Below are positions 23,983 to 32,213 of a DNA stretch of 64,000 nt, piece by piece. Position numbers and translations under genes: made by a program. Source of the stretch: UBA5796 sp040752455 (GTDB taxonomy: Bacteria > Chloroflexota > Anaerolineae > Anaerolineales > Villigracilaceae); assembly GCA_049324115.1 (NCBI GenBank), contig JBMOMN010000010.1:76041-140040 (forward strand), given 5' to 3'. Below the pieces are notes generated by a model, which saw only the letters and a program-made list of their open reading frames with translations, did not search any database and was not told the origin of the DNA. The first letter of the stretch is position 1; each line of letters begins with the position of its first letter.

Positions 23983-26022
23983 TTGAGGTTTCACACACGG
24001 CGCATCATTCATTTCGGGGCAAACGTGACATTTGTCACATATATTCCTGTCAAAAAATTATTGACATCCGCATTGCAATTTTGTAAGGTTAAGAAGACTC
24101 GAGAAAAGGAGGGCCTCGATGCGCACTCGAAAATTCAGAAATCCCACAAGGTTCCCGTCAGGTTATGGCAAATCGGTGGGGTTATTGTCTTGCTAGCCGC
24201 TCTGGCGGGGCTGCGCCCGGTTGGGGCCGCGGCCGACGCGTCCATAGCGGGAGCAGACTCGACGTCGGGAACGGGGATGTTTACGATCATCACCCTGCCC
24301 GATACCCAGTACTATTCCCAGAAATATCCGTTCGTCTTCCTAAGTCAGACCCAATGGATCGTTGAGAAAAGGGATGAACTCAACATCGTCTATGTCACTC
24401 ACGAAGGGGACATTGTCCAGACGGCGAGCGACAGCGCCCAGTGGGCGAATGCCGACGCAGCCCTCAGCCTGCTCGAAGACCCGCTCACCACCGGACTTGC
24501 GGACGGGATCCCTTATAGCGTCGTCCCCGGCAACCATGACGAAGGCCCGTTATACAACACCACCTTTGGGGTATCCCGTTTCGCGGGGCGGGGCTACTAC
24601 GGCGGGGAATACCCGACCGGCGACAACCAGAACAACTACACCCTGTTCAGCGGCGGCGGGATGGATTTCATCGCCATCAGCCTGGATTACCTCTCGCCGG
24701 CCGAGGGCGTGCTGGATTGGGCCGACAACCTGCTCAGCACTTACAGCAACCGCCGGGCCATCGTGACCAGCCATTACATCCTCAACTACGACGGCAGCTA
24801 TGGCGAATGGGGCCAAGAAATCTATAATGCCCTGAAAGACAACCCGAACCTGTTCCTGCTGCTCTGCGGGCACGTCGGCGGCGAGGAGATGAGGCGGATT
24901 GACGTGAACGGCGACATCATCTCCCATGCCCTGCTGGCCGATTACCAGATCCGGCAAATTGGGGGCGGCGGTTGGCTGCGGGTGATGGAGTTTTCCCCGG
25001 CAGACAATGCCATCCACGTCAAGACTTATTCGCCGTACCTGAACCAGTGGGAAGTGGACGCCAACAGCGACTTCATGCTGCCCTACGACATGGGCGGCGC
25101 GGACACCGTGCCTGAAGTGCGGTCCATCACCCGCGCCGGCCCCGACCCGGCCCTGACCGAAACGGTTGATTTCACCATCACCTTCAACATGAACGTGACC
25201 GGCCTGGACAAAGGTGACATCTACCTGGTCAAAACCGGGGACATCGAAGGGGCGAAGATCACCACCATCGCGGGCAGCGGCAAGACTTATACCGTCACCG
25301 CTTCGACAGGCACGGGCAGCGGGACCCTGCAACTGGCGCTCTACGACGACGACACGATCAAGAACGCCCTGGGCATTCCCCTCAACGGGACGGGGATCAT
25401 GAACGGCAGTTTCTTCCACGGGGAGACCTACACGATCACCAAGGGCGTGCCGCAGAAGAAGGTCTTGCGTTCTACCGGGGCTTACGACGGCTGGGTCCGG
25501 GAATCGGCTGAGACCAGCAACAAGGGCGGCAGCCTGAACGCCACGAACACGACCTTCGTCCTCGGCGATGACGCCGCCAACAAGCAATACCGGAGCATCC
25601 TGTCATTCAATACATCCAGCCTGCCGGATAATGCGGTCATCACCAGGATCACCTTCAAGGTCAAGAAGCAAGGCATCCTCGGCGGCGGCAACCCGGTCAC
25701 GGCCTCCCAGGGCTTCATGGTGGACGTCAAGAAGGGCGTCTTCGGCGCCTCCGCCCTGCAACTCACCGACTTCCAGGCCCTCGCCGGCAAGTCTTACGGC
25801 CCGTTCAAGCCGACCCCGGTCAATGGATGGTACAGCTTCAACCTGACCAACGCCAAAGCCTACGTCAACAAGCTGGCCTCGAACGGCGGCCTGACCCAGA
25901 TCCGCCTGCGCTTCAAGCTGGATGACAACAACAACGGTGTAGCCAACTTCCTCAGCCTGTACAGCGGCAATGCCCCGCTGACCTCCAGGCCGCTGTTGAT
26001 CGTCGAATATTATGTCCCGTAG
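23983..26022 (+). CDS. Secreted metallophosphoesterase with Ig-like and DNRLRE-type C-terminal domains; start uncertain, possible frameshift near the 5' end
   Basis: Exported calcineurin-like phosphoesterase. Metal motifs: LPDTQYYS, EGDIVQ, VPGNHDEG, TSHYIL and CGHVGG (about residues 95-330). Then an Ig-like domain (TVDFTITFNMNVTGLDKGD) and a beta domain like DNRLRE/CBM96 (RSILSFNTSSLPDNAVITRITFKVKK) that probably binds polysaccharide. The open frame begins at TTG 23983, but a sigma-70 promoter (24061-24089) and a strong AAAGGAGGG site at 24105 lie inside it and point to ATG 24119, which is in the +1 frame and stops at 24196. The signal peptide (VRLWQIGGVIVLLAALAGL) is in the main frame. So either a non-standard start or a one-base change near 24120-24170 separates them. 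Confidence 0.78.
   Translation: MRFHTRRIIHFGANVTFVTYIPVKKLLTSALQFCKVKKTREKEGLDAHSKIQKSHKVPVRLWQIGGVIVLLAALAGLRPVGAAADASIAGADSTSGTGMFTIITLPDTQYYSQKYPFVFLSQTQWIVEKRDELNIVYVTHEGDIVQTASDSAQWANADAALSLLEDPLTTGLADGIPYSVVPGNHDEGPLYNTTFGVSRFAGRGYYGGEYPTGDNQNNYTLFSGGGMDFIAISLDYLSPAEGVLDWADNLLSTYSNRRAIVTSHYILNYDGSYGEWGQEIYNALKDNPNLFLLLCGHVGGEEMRRIDVNGDIISHALLADYQIRQIGGGGWLRVMEFSPADNAIHVKTYSPYLNQWEVDANSDFMLPYDMGGADTVPEVRSITRAGPDPALTETVDFTITFNMNVTGLDKGDIYLVKTGDIEGAKITTIAGSGKTYTVTASTGTGSGTLQLALYDDDTIKNALGIPLNGTGIMNGSFFHGETYTITKGVPQKKVLRSTGAYDGWVRESAETSNKGGSLNATNTTFVLGDDAANKQYRSILSFNTSSLPDNAVITRITFKVKKQGILGGGNPVTASQGFMVDVKKGVFGASALQLTDFQALAGKSYGPFKPTPVNGWYSFNLTNAKAYVNKLASNGGLTQIRLRFKLDDNNNGVANFLSLYSGNAPLTSRPLLIVEYYVP
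24024..24039 (+). promoter_or_regulatory. CRP/FNR-type site upstream of the secreted phosphoesterase
   Basis: CGTGA-CATTTG-TCACA, one mismatch from TGTGA-N6-TCACA. Its centre is about 64 bp upstream of the start expected from the promoter at 24061-24089, a class I activator distance. Confidence 0.55.
24061..24089 (+). promoter_or_regulatory. Sigma-70 promoter of the secreted phosphoesterase
   Basis: TTGACA (24061-24066), 17-bp spacer, TAAGGT (24084-24089). Confidence 0.6.
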
Positions 26023-26375
26023 CTCCGCCGGGGGATGAACCCCCCGGCTATTCCTGCAAAGCCGCCTGAAGGCGACTCGCAAGTCGTTCCTGGTCCGCTC
26101 TAGCGGGCTTTGTATAGGCGTTGGCCGGACAATGCCTCCGGTTGAATAGTTACCCTTCCATAAGCCAAATCATCGGACCAGGCAGACAGGTCTCATCGGC
26201 CAACCTGACGTGTCGGGTTGGCTGATTCGCGTGTCAGGTTGGGCAACCGGTCAAAAATTAGGATTTAGTAAGAAAGTACCGGTTTCGCCTCCAAAAGCAT
26301 AACATTTGCATCCAAAAGACGACATGATTAGCAAGACACCAAATACTTTTATCACCAGCCAAACAGGAGAGAAAA
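26023..26375. other. Gene-free stretch before the DUF5666 gene
   Basis: No gene seen. It contains CCAACCTGACG...CGGGTTGG and a second GTGTCAGGTTGGG copy (26200-26245), forming alternative hairpins. The DUF5666 ribosome site (ACAGGAGAG) lies at its end. Confidence 0.5.
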
Positions 26376-27374
26376 ATGTTCAAAAAGTTTACTGTCTTGC
26401 TCGTCATCGCCTTCGTCGTACTTGGCGTGCTGGCTGCCCCGGCGCCGGCCCTGGCCTCCAACGGCGGCATGTACGCCAAAGCCAAAGGGACGATTGCCGC
26501 CGTGGACACGGCTGCCAGCACGCTGACCATCACCCCCAAGAACGGCGGGGCTGACGTCACCCTTAATGTGGACGCCAGCACCTTTATCAAGCGCAACGGC
26601 CAGCCCGCCACGCTTGCCGACCTGCAAACCGGCGATAAGGTCGAAGCCAAATACGATTCCGCCACCATGCTGGCCTTCAGGGTCAAAGCCGAATTCAAGG
26701 CCGGCAAGGTCAAGGGCATGATCGCCGCGGTGGACACCGCCGCCAGCACCGTGACCATCACCCCCAAGAAGGGCGGCGCGGACGTGACCCTCAACGTGGA
26801 CGCCAATACCGTTATCAAGCGCAAGGGTCCCGCCACCCTGGCCGACCTGCAAGTGGGCGACAAGATCGAGGCCAAGTACGACCCTGCCACCATGTTGGCC
26901 CTCAAGATCGAGGCCGAATTCAAGCTGGCGAAAGTCAAAGGCACGATCGCCGCCGTGGATGCCGCAGCCGGCACTCTGACCATTACCCCCAAGAAGGGCG
27001 GCGCGGATGTGACCCTCAACGTGGACGCCAGCACCTACATCAAGCGCAACGGCCAGCCCGCCACCCTGGCGGACCTGGTGGTTGGCGACCGCGTCGAAGC
27101 CAAATACAACGCCGCGACCATGCTGGCGGTCAAGATCAGCGCCAGCAACCTGCTCGAGATCAAAGGCACGATCGCCGCTGTGGACGCCGCGGCCGGGACG
27201 CTGACCGTCACCCCGATGGACGGCAGCCCCGACGTGACCTTCACGGTGGACGCCAACACCAGGATCGAACGCTTCGACGCTCCCGCCACGCTGGCAGACC
27301 TGCTGGTGGGCGACCCGGTGGAAGTCAAATACGACCCGGCCACGATGCTCGCCTTCAAGGTCGAAGTCGAATAA
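26376..27374 (+). CDS. Secreted protein made of four DUF5666 repeats
   Basis: 332 residues: signal peptide (cleavage near ALAS), then four repeats of about 76 residues, each of the form KGTIAAVDTAASTLTITPK...DVTLNVDASTFIKR...PATLADLQTGDKVEAKYD...TMLAFRVKAE. This is the DUF5666 small beta-barrel. Repeats are also closely similar at DNA level, so they arose by recent tandem duplication, and copy number may vary. Repeat 4 is the most diverged. Function unknown; an extracellular matrix or ion-binding role is a guess. Two hairpins follow the gene. Confidence 0.85.
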   Translation: MFKKFTVLLVIAFVVLGVLAAPAPALASNGGMYAKAKGTIAAVDTAASTLTITPKNGGADVTLNVDASTFIKRNGQPATLADLQTGDKVEAKYDSATMLAFRVKAEFKAGKVKGMIAAVDTAASTVTITPKKGGADVTLNVDANTVIKRKGPATLADLQVGDKIEAKYDPATMLALKIEAEFKLAKVKGTIAAVDAAAGTLTITPKKGGADVTLNVDASTYIKRNGQPATLADLVVGDRVEAKYNAATMLAVKISASNLLEIKGTIAAVDAAAGTLTVTPMDGSPDVTFTVDANTRIERFDAPATLADLLVGDPVEVKYDPATMLAFKVEVE

Positions 27375-27394
27375 CCCAGCCATATTCCTCCGTC

Positions 27395-27432
27395 TTGAAA
27401 TAGCGTCTCCGCAAGGGGGCGCTATTTCAATT
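27395..27432 (+). terminator. Hairpin terminator after the DUF5666 gene
   Basis: TTGAAATAGCG pairs with CGCTATTTCAA, followed by TTTAA. Confidence 0.7.
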
Positions 27433-27449
27433 TAACGGGCAATCCAAAC

Positions 27450-27494
27450 AAACTTCGGAAGTCATTTAGGACAAAGAAGGCTTCCGAAGTTTTT
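27450..27494. terminator. Second terminator with the ACTTCGGAAGT stem
   Basis: AAACTTCGGAAG pairs with CTTCCGAAGTTT, then more T. Confidence 0.7.
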
Positions 27495-27525
27495 GCCGCT
27501 TCATTTTCGGACAATTCCTGTCTGT

Positions 27526-27531
27526 TATAAT
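27526..27531 (+). promoter_or_regulatory. -10 box of the radical-SAM gene
   Basis: TATAAT, 7 nt before ATG 27539, with no Shine-Dalgarno sequence between. Confidence 0.55.
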
Positions 27532-27538
27532 ACCAGGC

Positions 27539-29464
27539 ATGTTATCTCCAACCCAAATCAACTCGCGCCTCGAGCGCATCCTTTTGAAGGTACAGAAACC
27601 GGGACGCTACGTCGGGGGCGAATTGAACATTACGGTCAAAGACTGGGAGGCAGTGCAGACCAAAGTCGCCCTGGTCTTCCCCGACATCTATGACATCGGC
27701 GTTTCCAACGTCGGCTTGAAGATCCTCTACGACCAGGTTAATCAACGCCCGGATGCCCTGGCCGAGCGCGCTTACGCCCCCTGGGTGGACATGGAAGCCC
27801 TGATGCGGGAGCACGGCATCCCGCTTTACTCACTGGAGACCAAACACCCGCTGGCCGAATTCGACCTGATCGGCTTTTCCATCCCCTACGAGACGCTCTA
27901 CACCAACGCGCTCAACGTCCTCGACCTGGCCGGCATCCCCGTCCGTGCCGAAGACCGCGACGAGAGCCACCCGATCATCATCGCCGGGGGACACTCGGTC
28001 ATGAACCCGGAACCGATGCATCTGTTCGTGGACGCCTTCGCCATCGGCGAGGGCGAGGAAGTCATCCACGATATTATCGACGCGGTTCAAAAACGGACTA
28101 CGCACCACGCAACACGCTCCGACACACTCCTCGAACTGGCCCATATCCCCGGCGTTTACGTCCCCCGCTTCTACGAAACCTGTTACCTGGACGACGGGAC
28201 CGTCTCGCACACCGAGGCCCTGGTCGAAGGCGTCGCCAACCCGGTCGTCAAACGCATGGTCGCCAAACTGCCGCCCCCGCCGACCAAATTCATCGTCCCG
28301 AACATAGACATCGTCCACAACCGCGTCTCGGTCGAGATCATGCGCGGCTGCACGCGCGGGTGTAGATTCTGCCATGCGGGCATGATCACGCGCCCGGTCC
28401 GGGAAAGAAGCGTGGAAGAGATCGTCCGGGCCGCGCAAGAAGCCGTCGCCGCCACCGGCTTCGAGGAGCTGGCCCTCCTGTCCCTGTCCTCCTCCGACTA
28501 TTCCCACATCCTCGAACTCGTCACCGCCATCGGCGAGAAATTCGAGGGCCGCCACCTGACCGTCTCGCTGCCCTCGCTGCGGATCGAATCGGTCTCGATT
28601 GACCTGATGGAAAAGCTCAAACAGCGCCGGGCCGGGGGCTTTACCCTGGCCCCCGAAGCCGCCACCGAGCGCATACGGCGGATCATCAACAAATACATCC
28701 CCGACGAAGACATCATAAACACCACCCGCGAAATCTACCGCCGCGGCTGGACGACCGTCAAGCTCTACTTCATGATCGGCCATCCGAGCGAGACGCTCGA
28801 AGACGTGCAGGCCATCGCCGACCTGGCCAAACGGGTGCTGGCCGAGGGCCGCAAGGTGATCGGGATGAAGGCCAAACTGCACATCGGAGCCAACACCTTC
28901 GTCCCCAAGCCGCAAACCCCTTTCCAGTGGGTCTCGGTGGATACGGTGGAGCAGATCGAGGCCAAGCAGGAACTCCTGCGCCGCGAACTGCGCGACCGCA
29001 ACATCAAGCTCAGCTGGTCCGAGCCGCAGGAGACCCTGCTCGAAGCCTGGCTCAGCCGCGGCGACCGGCGCGTCGCCGAAGTGGTTTACACTGCCTGGCA
29101 GAACGGGGCCAAATTCGACGCCTGGGGCGAGCAAATGAAGTACGACGCCTGGATGGACGCCTTCGCCCACCACGGCCTCGACCCGGCCTTCTATACCCAC
29201 CGCCAGCGCCGCACCGACGAAGTCTTCCCCTGGGAGCACATCACCGCCGCCGTGCGCAAGAACTTCCTGTTCCGGGATTTTCGCATGTCGCTCGAAGGCG
29301 AGATCCGGGTGGACTGCCGCCTGAACTGCTACGCCTGCGGCATCCTGCCGACCTTCTCGAACGAGCGCCGCGCCAACCCCGGCAAGGTCTGGATGTGCCC
29401 GGATGTAAAAAGCCCGAAGAGAGAACCCGTAGTAACGACTTCAGTCGTTGCAATGAGCGACTAA
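27539..29464 (+). CDS. B12-binding-like/radical SAM protein (TIGR03960 family)
   Basis: 641 residues. An N-terminal B12-binding-like domain (VALVFPDIYDIGVSNVGLKIL, IIIAGGHSVMNPEP) precedes a radical SAM core with the cluster motif CTRGCRFCHAG (about residues 277-287), and a C-terminal Cys motif (CRLNCYACGI) probably holds another cluster or zinc. It is adjacent to a DUF2344 protein, its constant partner in many bacteria. The pair is thought to act on RNA or a translation-linked target, but the reaction is not settled. Two stretches are repeat-derived: RTTHHATRS (28097-28117) and the final VVTTSVVAMSD, including the stop codon (29429-29464). The native C-terminus probably ended near KVWMCPDV. 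Confidence 0.9.
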   Translation: MLSPTQINSRLERILLKVQKPGRYVGGELNITVKDWEAVQTKVALVFPDIYDIGVSNVGLKILYDQVNQRPDALAERAYAPWVDMEALMREHGIPLYSLETKHPLAEFDLIGFSIPYETLYTNALNVLDLAGIPVRAEDRDESHPIIIAGGHSVMNPEPMHLFVDAFAIGEGEEVIHDIIDAVQKRTTHHATRSDTLLELAHIPGVYVPRFYETCYLDDGTVSHTEALVEGVANPVVKRMVAKLPPPPTKFIVPNIDIVHNRVSVEIMRGCTRGCRFCHAGMITRPVRERSVEEIVRAAQEAVAATGFEELALLSLSSSDYSHILELVTAIGEKFEGRHLTVSLPSLRIESVSIDLMEKLKQRRAGGFTLAPEAATERIRRIINKYIPDEDIINTTREIYRRGWTTVKLYFMIGHPSETLEDVQAIADLAKRVLAEGRKVIGMKAKLHIGANTFVPKPQTPFQWVSVDTVEQIEAKQELLRRELRDRNIKLSWSEPQETLLEAWLSRGDRRVAEVVYTAWQNGAKFDAWGEQMKYDAWMDAFAHHGLDPAFYTHRQRRTDEVFPWEHITAAVRKNFLFRDFRMSLEGEIRVDCRLNCYACGILPTFSNERRANPGKVWMCPDVKSPKREPVVTTSVVAMSD

Positions 29465-29476
29465 AGTCGCTACTAC
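29429..29476. repeat. GTAGTAACGACTT palindromic repeat at the radical-SAM/DUF2344 junction
   Basis: GTAGTAACGACT...and AGCGACTAAAGTCGCTACTAC arms. It supplies the end of one gene and the leader of the next, and contains the stop at 29462-29464. Confidence 0.75.
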
Positions 29477-29481
29477 AAACT

Positions 29482-30108
29482 ATGAGACTTCGCATCACCT
29501 TCTCCAAACAAGGCGCGCTGCGCTACACCGGCCACCTCGACCTGCACAAAATTTGGGAGCGCACCGCCCGCCGCGCCCGCCTGTCGCTGGCCTACAGCGA
29601 GGGCTTCCATCCCCAGCCCAAGATCCAGCTCGCATCGGCCCTGCCGCTTGGGTTCAGCAGCCGGGCCGAAGTCGCCGACCTGTGGATCAATTCCGAACCC
29701 GACCTCGAAACCCTGCCCGCCCGCATCGAATCCAACGCCCCGCCCGGCCTGGAGATCATCCAGGTCGAGCCTGTGGATGACCGCGCCCCGGCCCTCCAAA
29801 CCCAGATAACGACAGCCGACTACGAAGTGACCCTGCTCGACGAGACCGGCGAAGCGTCCCTGACCCGCCGCCTGTCCGCCCTTATGGACGCCTCATCCCT
29901 GCCCCGGCAGCGTCGCGGCAAACCGTATGACCTGCGCCCGTTGATCGAAGACCTCCGTCTCAGCCACGCCCCCGACGGGAGCCTGCGCCTGGACATGCGC
30001 CTCTCCGCCCGTGAAGGAGCCACCGGCCGCCCCGACGAAGTCCTGGACGAACTCGGCATCCCGCTCGAAGCCGCGCGGGTGGAACGGACCCGGCTGGTGT
30101 TCAAGTGA
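29482..30108 (+). CDS. DUF2344 protein (TIGR03936 family), partner of the radical SAM protein
   Basis: 208 residues. The family start MRLRITFSKQGALRYTGHLD and the segment SEGFHPQPKIQLASALPLGF are well conserved. ATG 29482 is chosen by homology of the N-terminus; the frame is open far upstream only as a shadow. It lies 17 bp after the radical SAM gene, whose family is usually fused to or adjacent to this one. Probable RNA-binding helper; no catalytic residues are recognised. A palindromic repeat separates it from a divergent-function TfoX-like gene downstream. Confidence 0.88.
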   Translation: MRLRITFSKQGALRYTGHLDLHKIWERTARRARLSLAYSEGFHPQPKIQLASALPLGFSSRAEVADLWINSEPDLETLPARIESNAPPGLEIIQVEPVDDRAPALQTQITTADYEVTLLDETGEASLTRRLSALMDASSLPRQRRGKPYDLRPLIEDLRLSHAPDGSLRLDMRLSAREGATGRPDEVLDELGIPLEAARVERTRLVFK

Positions 30109-30115
30109 ATGAACC

Positions 30116-30197
30116 TTACCGCGAAGCCGCGAAGGCCGCGAAGAAAAACCGGAAAGCTTTAAGGTCTTCCTGGCGCTCTTTGCGTCTTCGCGGTGAA
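30116..30197. repeat. TTACCGCGAAG...CTTCGCGGTGAA palindromic element
   Basis: Arms at 30116-30126 and 30186-30197; contains the GCCGCGAAGGCCGCGAAG core also seen at 32745-32765. Confidence 0.75.
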
Positions 30198-30217
30198 CAA
30201 AAGTTGAAGGATTTCTG

Positions 30218-30541
30218 ATGGCCTACAACAAAGATCTTGCCAACCGCATCTCCGGCCTCCTGACCGAACCGCTCGAAGAGAAGAAAATGTTCGGCGGGGT
30301 GGGGTATTTGCTGAACGGGAACATGGCTATCGGCGTGCATAAAGACAGCCTGATCGTGCGCGTCGGCCCGGAGGCTTACGCCGAAGCCCTCAGCCGCCCC
30401 CACGCCCGAATATTCGATATCACCGGACGCGAGATGAAAGGCTGGGTCATGGTCGCCCCCGAAGGCTGCCGGGACGACGGATCCCTGGCCGGGTGGGTTC
30501 AGATGGGCCTGTCCTTCGCCCGCACCCTGCCGCGGAAATGA
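30218..30541 (+). CDS. TfoX N-terminal-domain protein
   Basis: 107 residues, a stand-alone TfoX_N domain: LTEPLEEKKMFGGVGYLLNGNMAIGV, SLIVRVGPEAYAEAL, MKGWVMVAPEGC. Full TfoX/Sxy is a competence regulator, but single-domain forms are common in bacteria without such competence systems, and their role is unclear. The ATG has GAAGGATT upstream. No obvious operon partner. Confidence 0.8.
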   Translation: MAYNKDLANRISGLLTEPLEEKKMFGGVGYLLNGNMAIGVHKDSLIVRVGPEAYAEALSRPHARIFDITGREMKGWVMVAPEGCRDDGSLAGWVQMGLSFARTLPRK

Positions 30542-30586
30542 CCGATTTGCATCGCCTGAATCAAAAAGTGGGTGTTTGAATGGGAT

Positions 30587-30592
30587 TATAAT
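30587..30592 (+). promoter_or_regulatory. -10 box of the small-gene pair at 30.6 kb
   Basis: TATAAT, 8 nt before ATG 30601. Confidence 0.55.
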
Positions 30593-30600
30593 CACAGCCA

Positions 30601-30843
30601 ATGAAACCCGAAGTCGAAGTCATTGGCGAGATCACAGACATAGAGATCATTGCGATTGGCCGCTCGATCCGGGACCTTGACCGGTTGCAGAGAAAGCACG
30701 GCAGAGGCCGTTGGCGCAAACTGAAAGGATTCGCAACAGTCCGTTTGCCGGATAACACCACCTGTTTTGCAGAAATCCATTGGTATGAAGCCAATGGCAT
30801 TGGAAAACGTGATATCAAAGTAAAGCGTATTCTTGGATTCTGA
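30601..30843 (+). CDS. Small protein of unknown function
   Basis: 80 residues: VEVIGEITDIEIIAIGRSIRDL, GRGRWRKLKGFATVRLPD, CFAEIHWYEANGIGKRDIKVK. It looks like a compact beta-rich, basic domain with a C-terminal KRDIKVKR patch, possibly nucleic-acid-binding. It is followed after 2 bp by another small gene, and both are richer in A+T than their neighbours. The arrangement resembles a toxin-antitoxin pair, but no known family is recognised. Confidence 0.7.
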   Translation: MKPEVEVIGEITDIEIIAIGRSIRDLDRLQRKHGRGRWRKLKGFATVRLPDNTTCFAEIHWYEANGIGKRDIKVKRILGF

Positions 30844-30845
30844 CC

Positions 30846-31076
30846 ATGCCCCCTGAAACTTCCATCCAATTTGCAGTATGCATCAAGAATGTTGGCTATG
30901 AGGCCTCACTTGAACCGCGCAAGATTTACCAGGTTTTGCCAGATCAGGAAGCCGAAAAGCATCAAATGTTGCGCGTGATAGATGAATCAGGCGAAGATTA
31001 TCTTTTCCCCGCCAGCCTGTTTTCGCCCATTACACTCCCCCAAACCCTGATCCGCGAATTGGCTCTGTCCACCTGA
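30846..31076 (+). CDS. Small protein of unknown function, partner of the preceding gene
   Basis: 76 residues: FAVCIKNVGYEASLEPRKIYQVLPD, MLRVIDESGEDYLFPASLFSPITLP. A small acidic beta domain. The start lies 2 bp after the stop of the basic 80-residue protein, so the two are co-translated. No family function known; an acidic partner next to a basic one fits a complex. Confidence 0.7.
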   Translation: MPPETSIQFAVCIKNVGYEASLEPRKIYQVLPDQEAEKHQMLRVIDESGEDYLFPASLFSPITLPQTLIRELALST

Positions 31077-31109
31077 TACACAGACCAGGCCCCCAAAGGA
31101 GATACAACT

Positions 31110-32099
31110 ATGGCACTGCTCGGATCGCTCTTCTTCGGTTTTGTCCCCATGTTCTTGTTTGCCGGTATCCTCTACTGGCTCGACCGCTACGAAAAGGAAC
31201 CCAAAATCCTGCTCGGGGCGGTCTTTCTTTGGGGGGTGGTGGTCGCCGCGGGCGGCGCGTTCATCATCAACACCCTGCTCGGCATCGGCGTCTACGTCTT
31301 CACCGGCTCGGAGGCTATTACCGACCTGTCCACCGGCTCGATCATCGCCCCCATCGTCGAGGAGAGCCTGAAAGGGCTGGCGGTGCTGATCGTCTTTATC
31401 ATCTTCCGCCGTGAGTTCGACTCGGTCCTGGACGGGATCATCTACGCCGGGATCGCCGCCATGGGCTTCGCCGCCACCGAAAACGCCTACTATATCTACT
31501 CCTACGGCTGGCAGGAAGGCGGCTGGGAAGGCTTCTGGTTCCTGGTCTTCGTGCGCGTCATCCTGGTCGGCTGGCAGCACCCGTTCTACACCGCCTTCAC
31601 CGGCATCGGGCTGGCCCTGGCGCGTCTCAGCCGCAACTGGGGAGTCAAAATCCTGGCCCCTTTGGCCGGGTTCGCCATCGCCATCTTCGGCCATGCCTTC
31701 CACAACACCATGGCATCCTTCTTGAGCGGGTTGATGGGGCTTGCCATCGGCACCACTATTGACTGGATCGGCTGGTTCTTCATGGCCGTCTTCATCATCT
31801 GGATGATCGCCCAGGAACAGGGTCTGTTGCGGAAATACCTGCGGGAGGAAGTAACCCTCGGCCTGATGACCCCGGCCCAATACCGCACCGCCACCAACAG
31901 CTTTTCCCAGTCCTTTGCCCGGATGCGCGGCCTGGGCAGCGGGAATTTCTCGTCCACCAGCCGCTTCTACCAGGTCTGCGGGGAGCTGGCCCACAAGAAG
32001 AACCAGTTCGCCAAAGTCGGCGACGAAGGCGGCAACCAGGCCATCATCCAGAGATTGCGGGCCGAGATGTCTTCACTGGCGCCGCGGGCGCAGGCGTAA
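31110..32099 (+). CDS. PrsW-family intramembrane metalloprotease
   Basis: 329 residues with about eight membrane helices. Family motifs are all present: IAPIVEESLKGLAVL (EExxK), FAATENAYYIYSYG (ExxxN), GWQHPFYTAFTGIGLA (HxxxT) and IFGHAFHNTMASF (HxxxN). PrsW cleaves membrane anti-sigma factors in Bacillus. Two ECF/anti-sigma pairs are encoded elsewhere in this window, which are plausible but unproven targets. CAAAGGAGAT precedes the ATG. Closed by an ACTTCGGAAGT terminator. Confidence 0.9.
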   Translation: MALLGSLFFGFVPMFLFAGILYWLDRYEKEPKILLGAVFLWGVVVAAGGAFIINTLLGIGVYVFTGSEAITDLSTGSIIAPIVEESLKGLAVLIVFIIFRREFDSVLDGIIYAGIAAMGFAATENAYYIYSYGWQEGGWEGFWFLVFVRVILVGWQHPFYTAFTGIGLALARLSRNWGVKILAPLAGFAIAIFGHAFHNTMASFLSGLMGLAIGTTIDWIGWFFMAVFIIWMIAQEQGLLRKYLREEVTLGLMTPAQYRTATNSFSQSFARMRGLGSGNFSSTSRFYQVCGELAHKKNQFAKVGDEGGNQAIIQRLRAEMSSLAPRAQA

Positions 32100-32108
32100 T
32101 CCCGAAAT

Positions 32109-32144
32109 AAAACTTCGGAAGTCCGGGGAGACTTCCGAAGTTTG
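32109..32144 (+). terminator. Terminator with ACTTCGGAAGT stem
   Basis: AAACTTCGGAAGTC pairs with GACTTCCGAAGTTT. Confidence 0.8.
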
Positions 32145-32213
32145 TCTACAAGAAGGCGATGAAACGTCGAACACGCTTCATCGCCTTTTGTTTCCGCAGG
32201 TTGTCCCTGTTTC

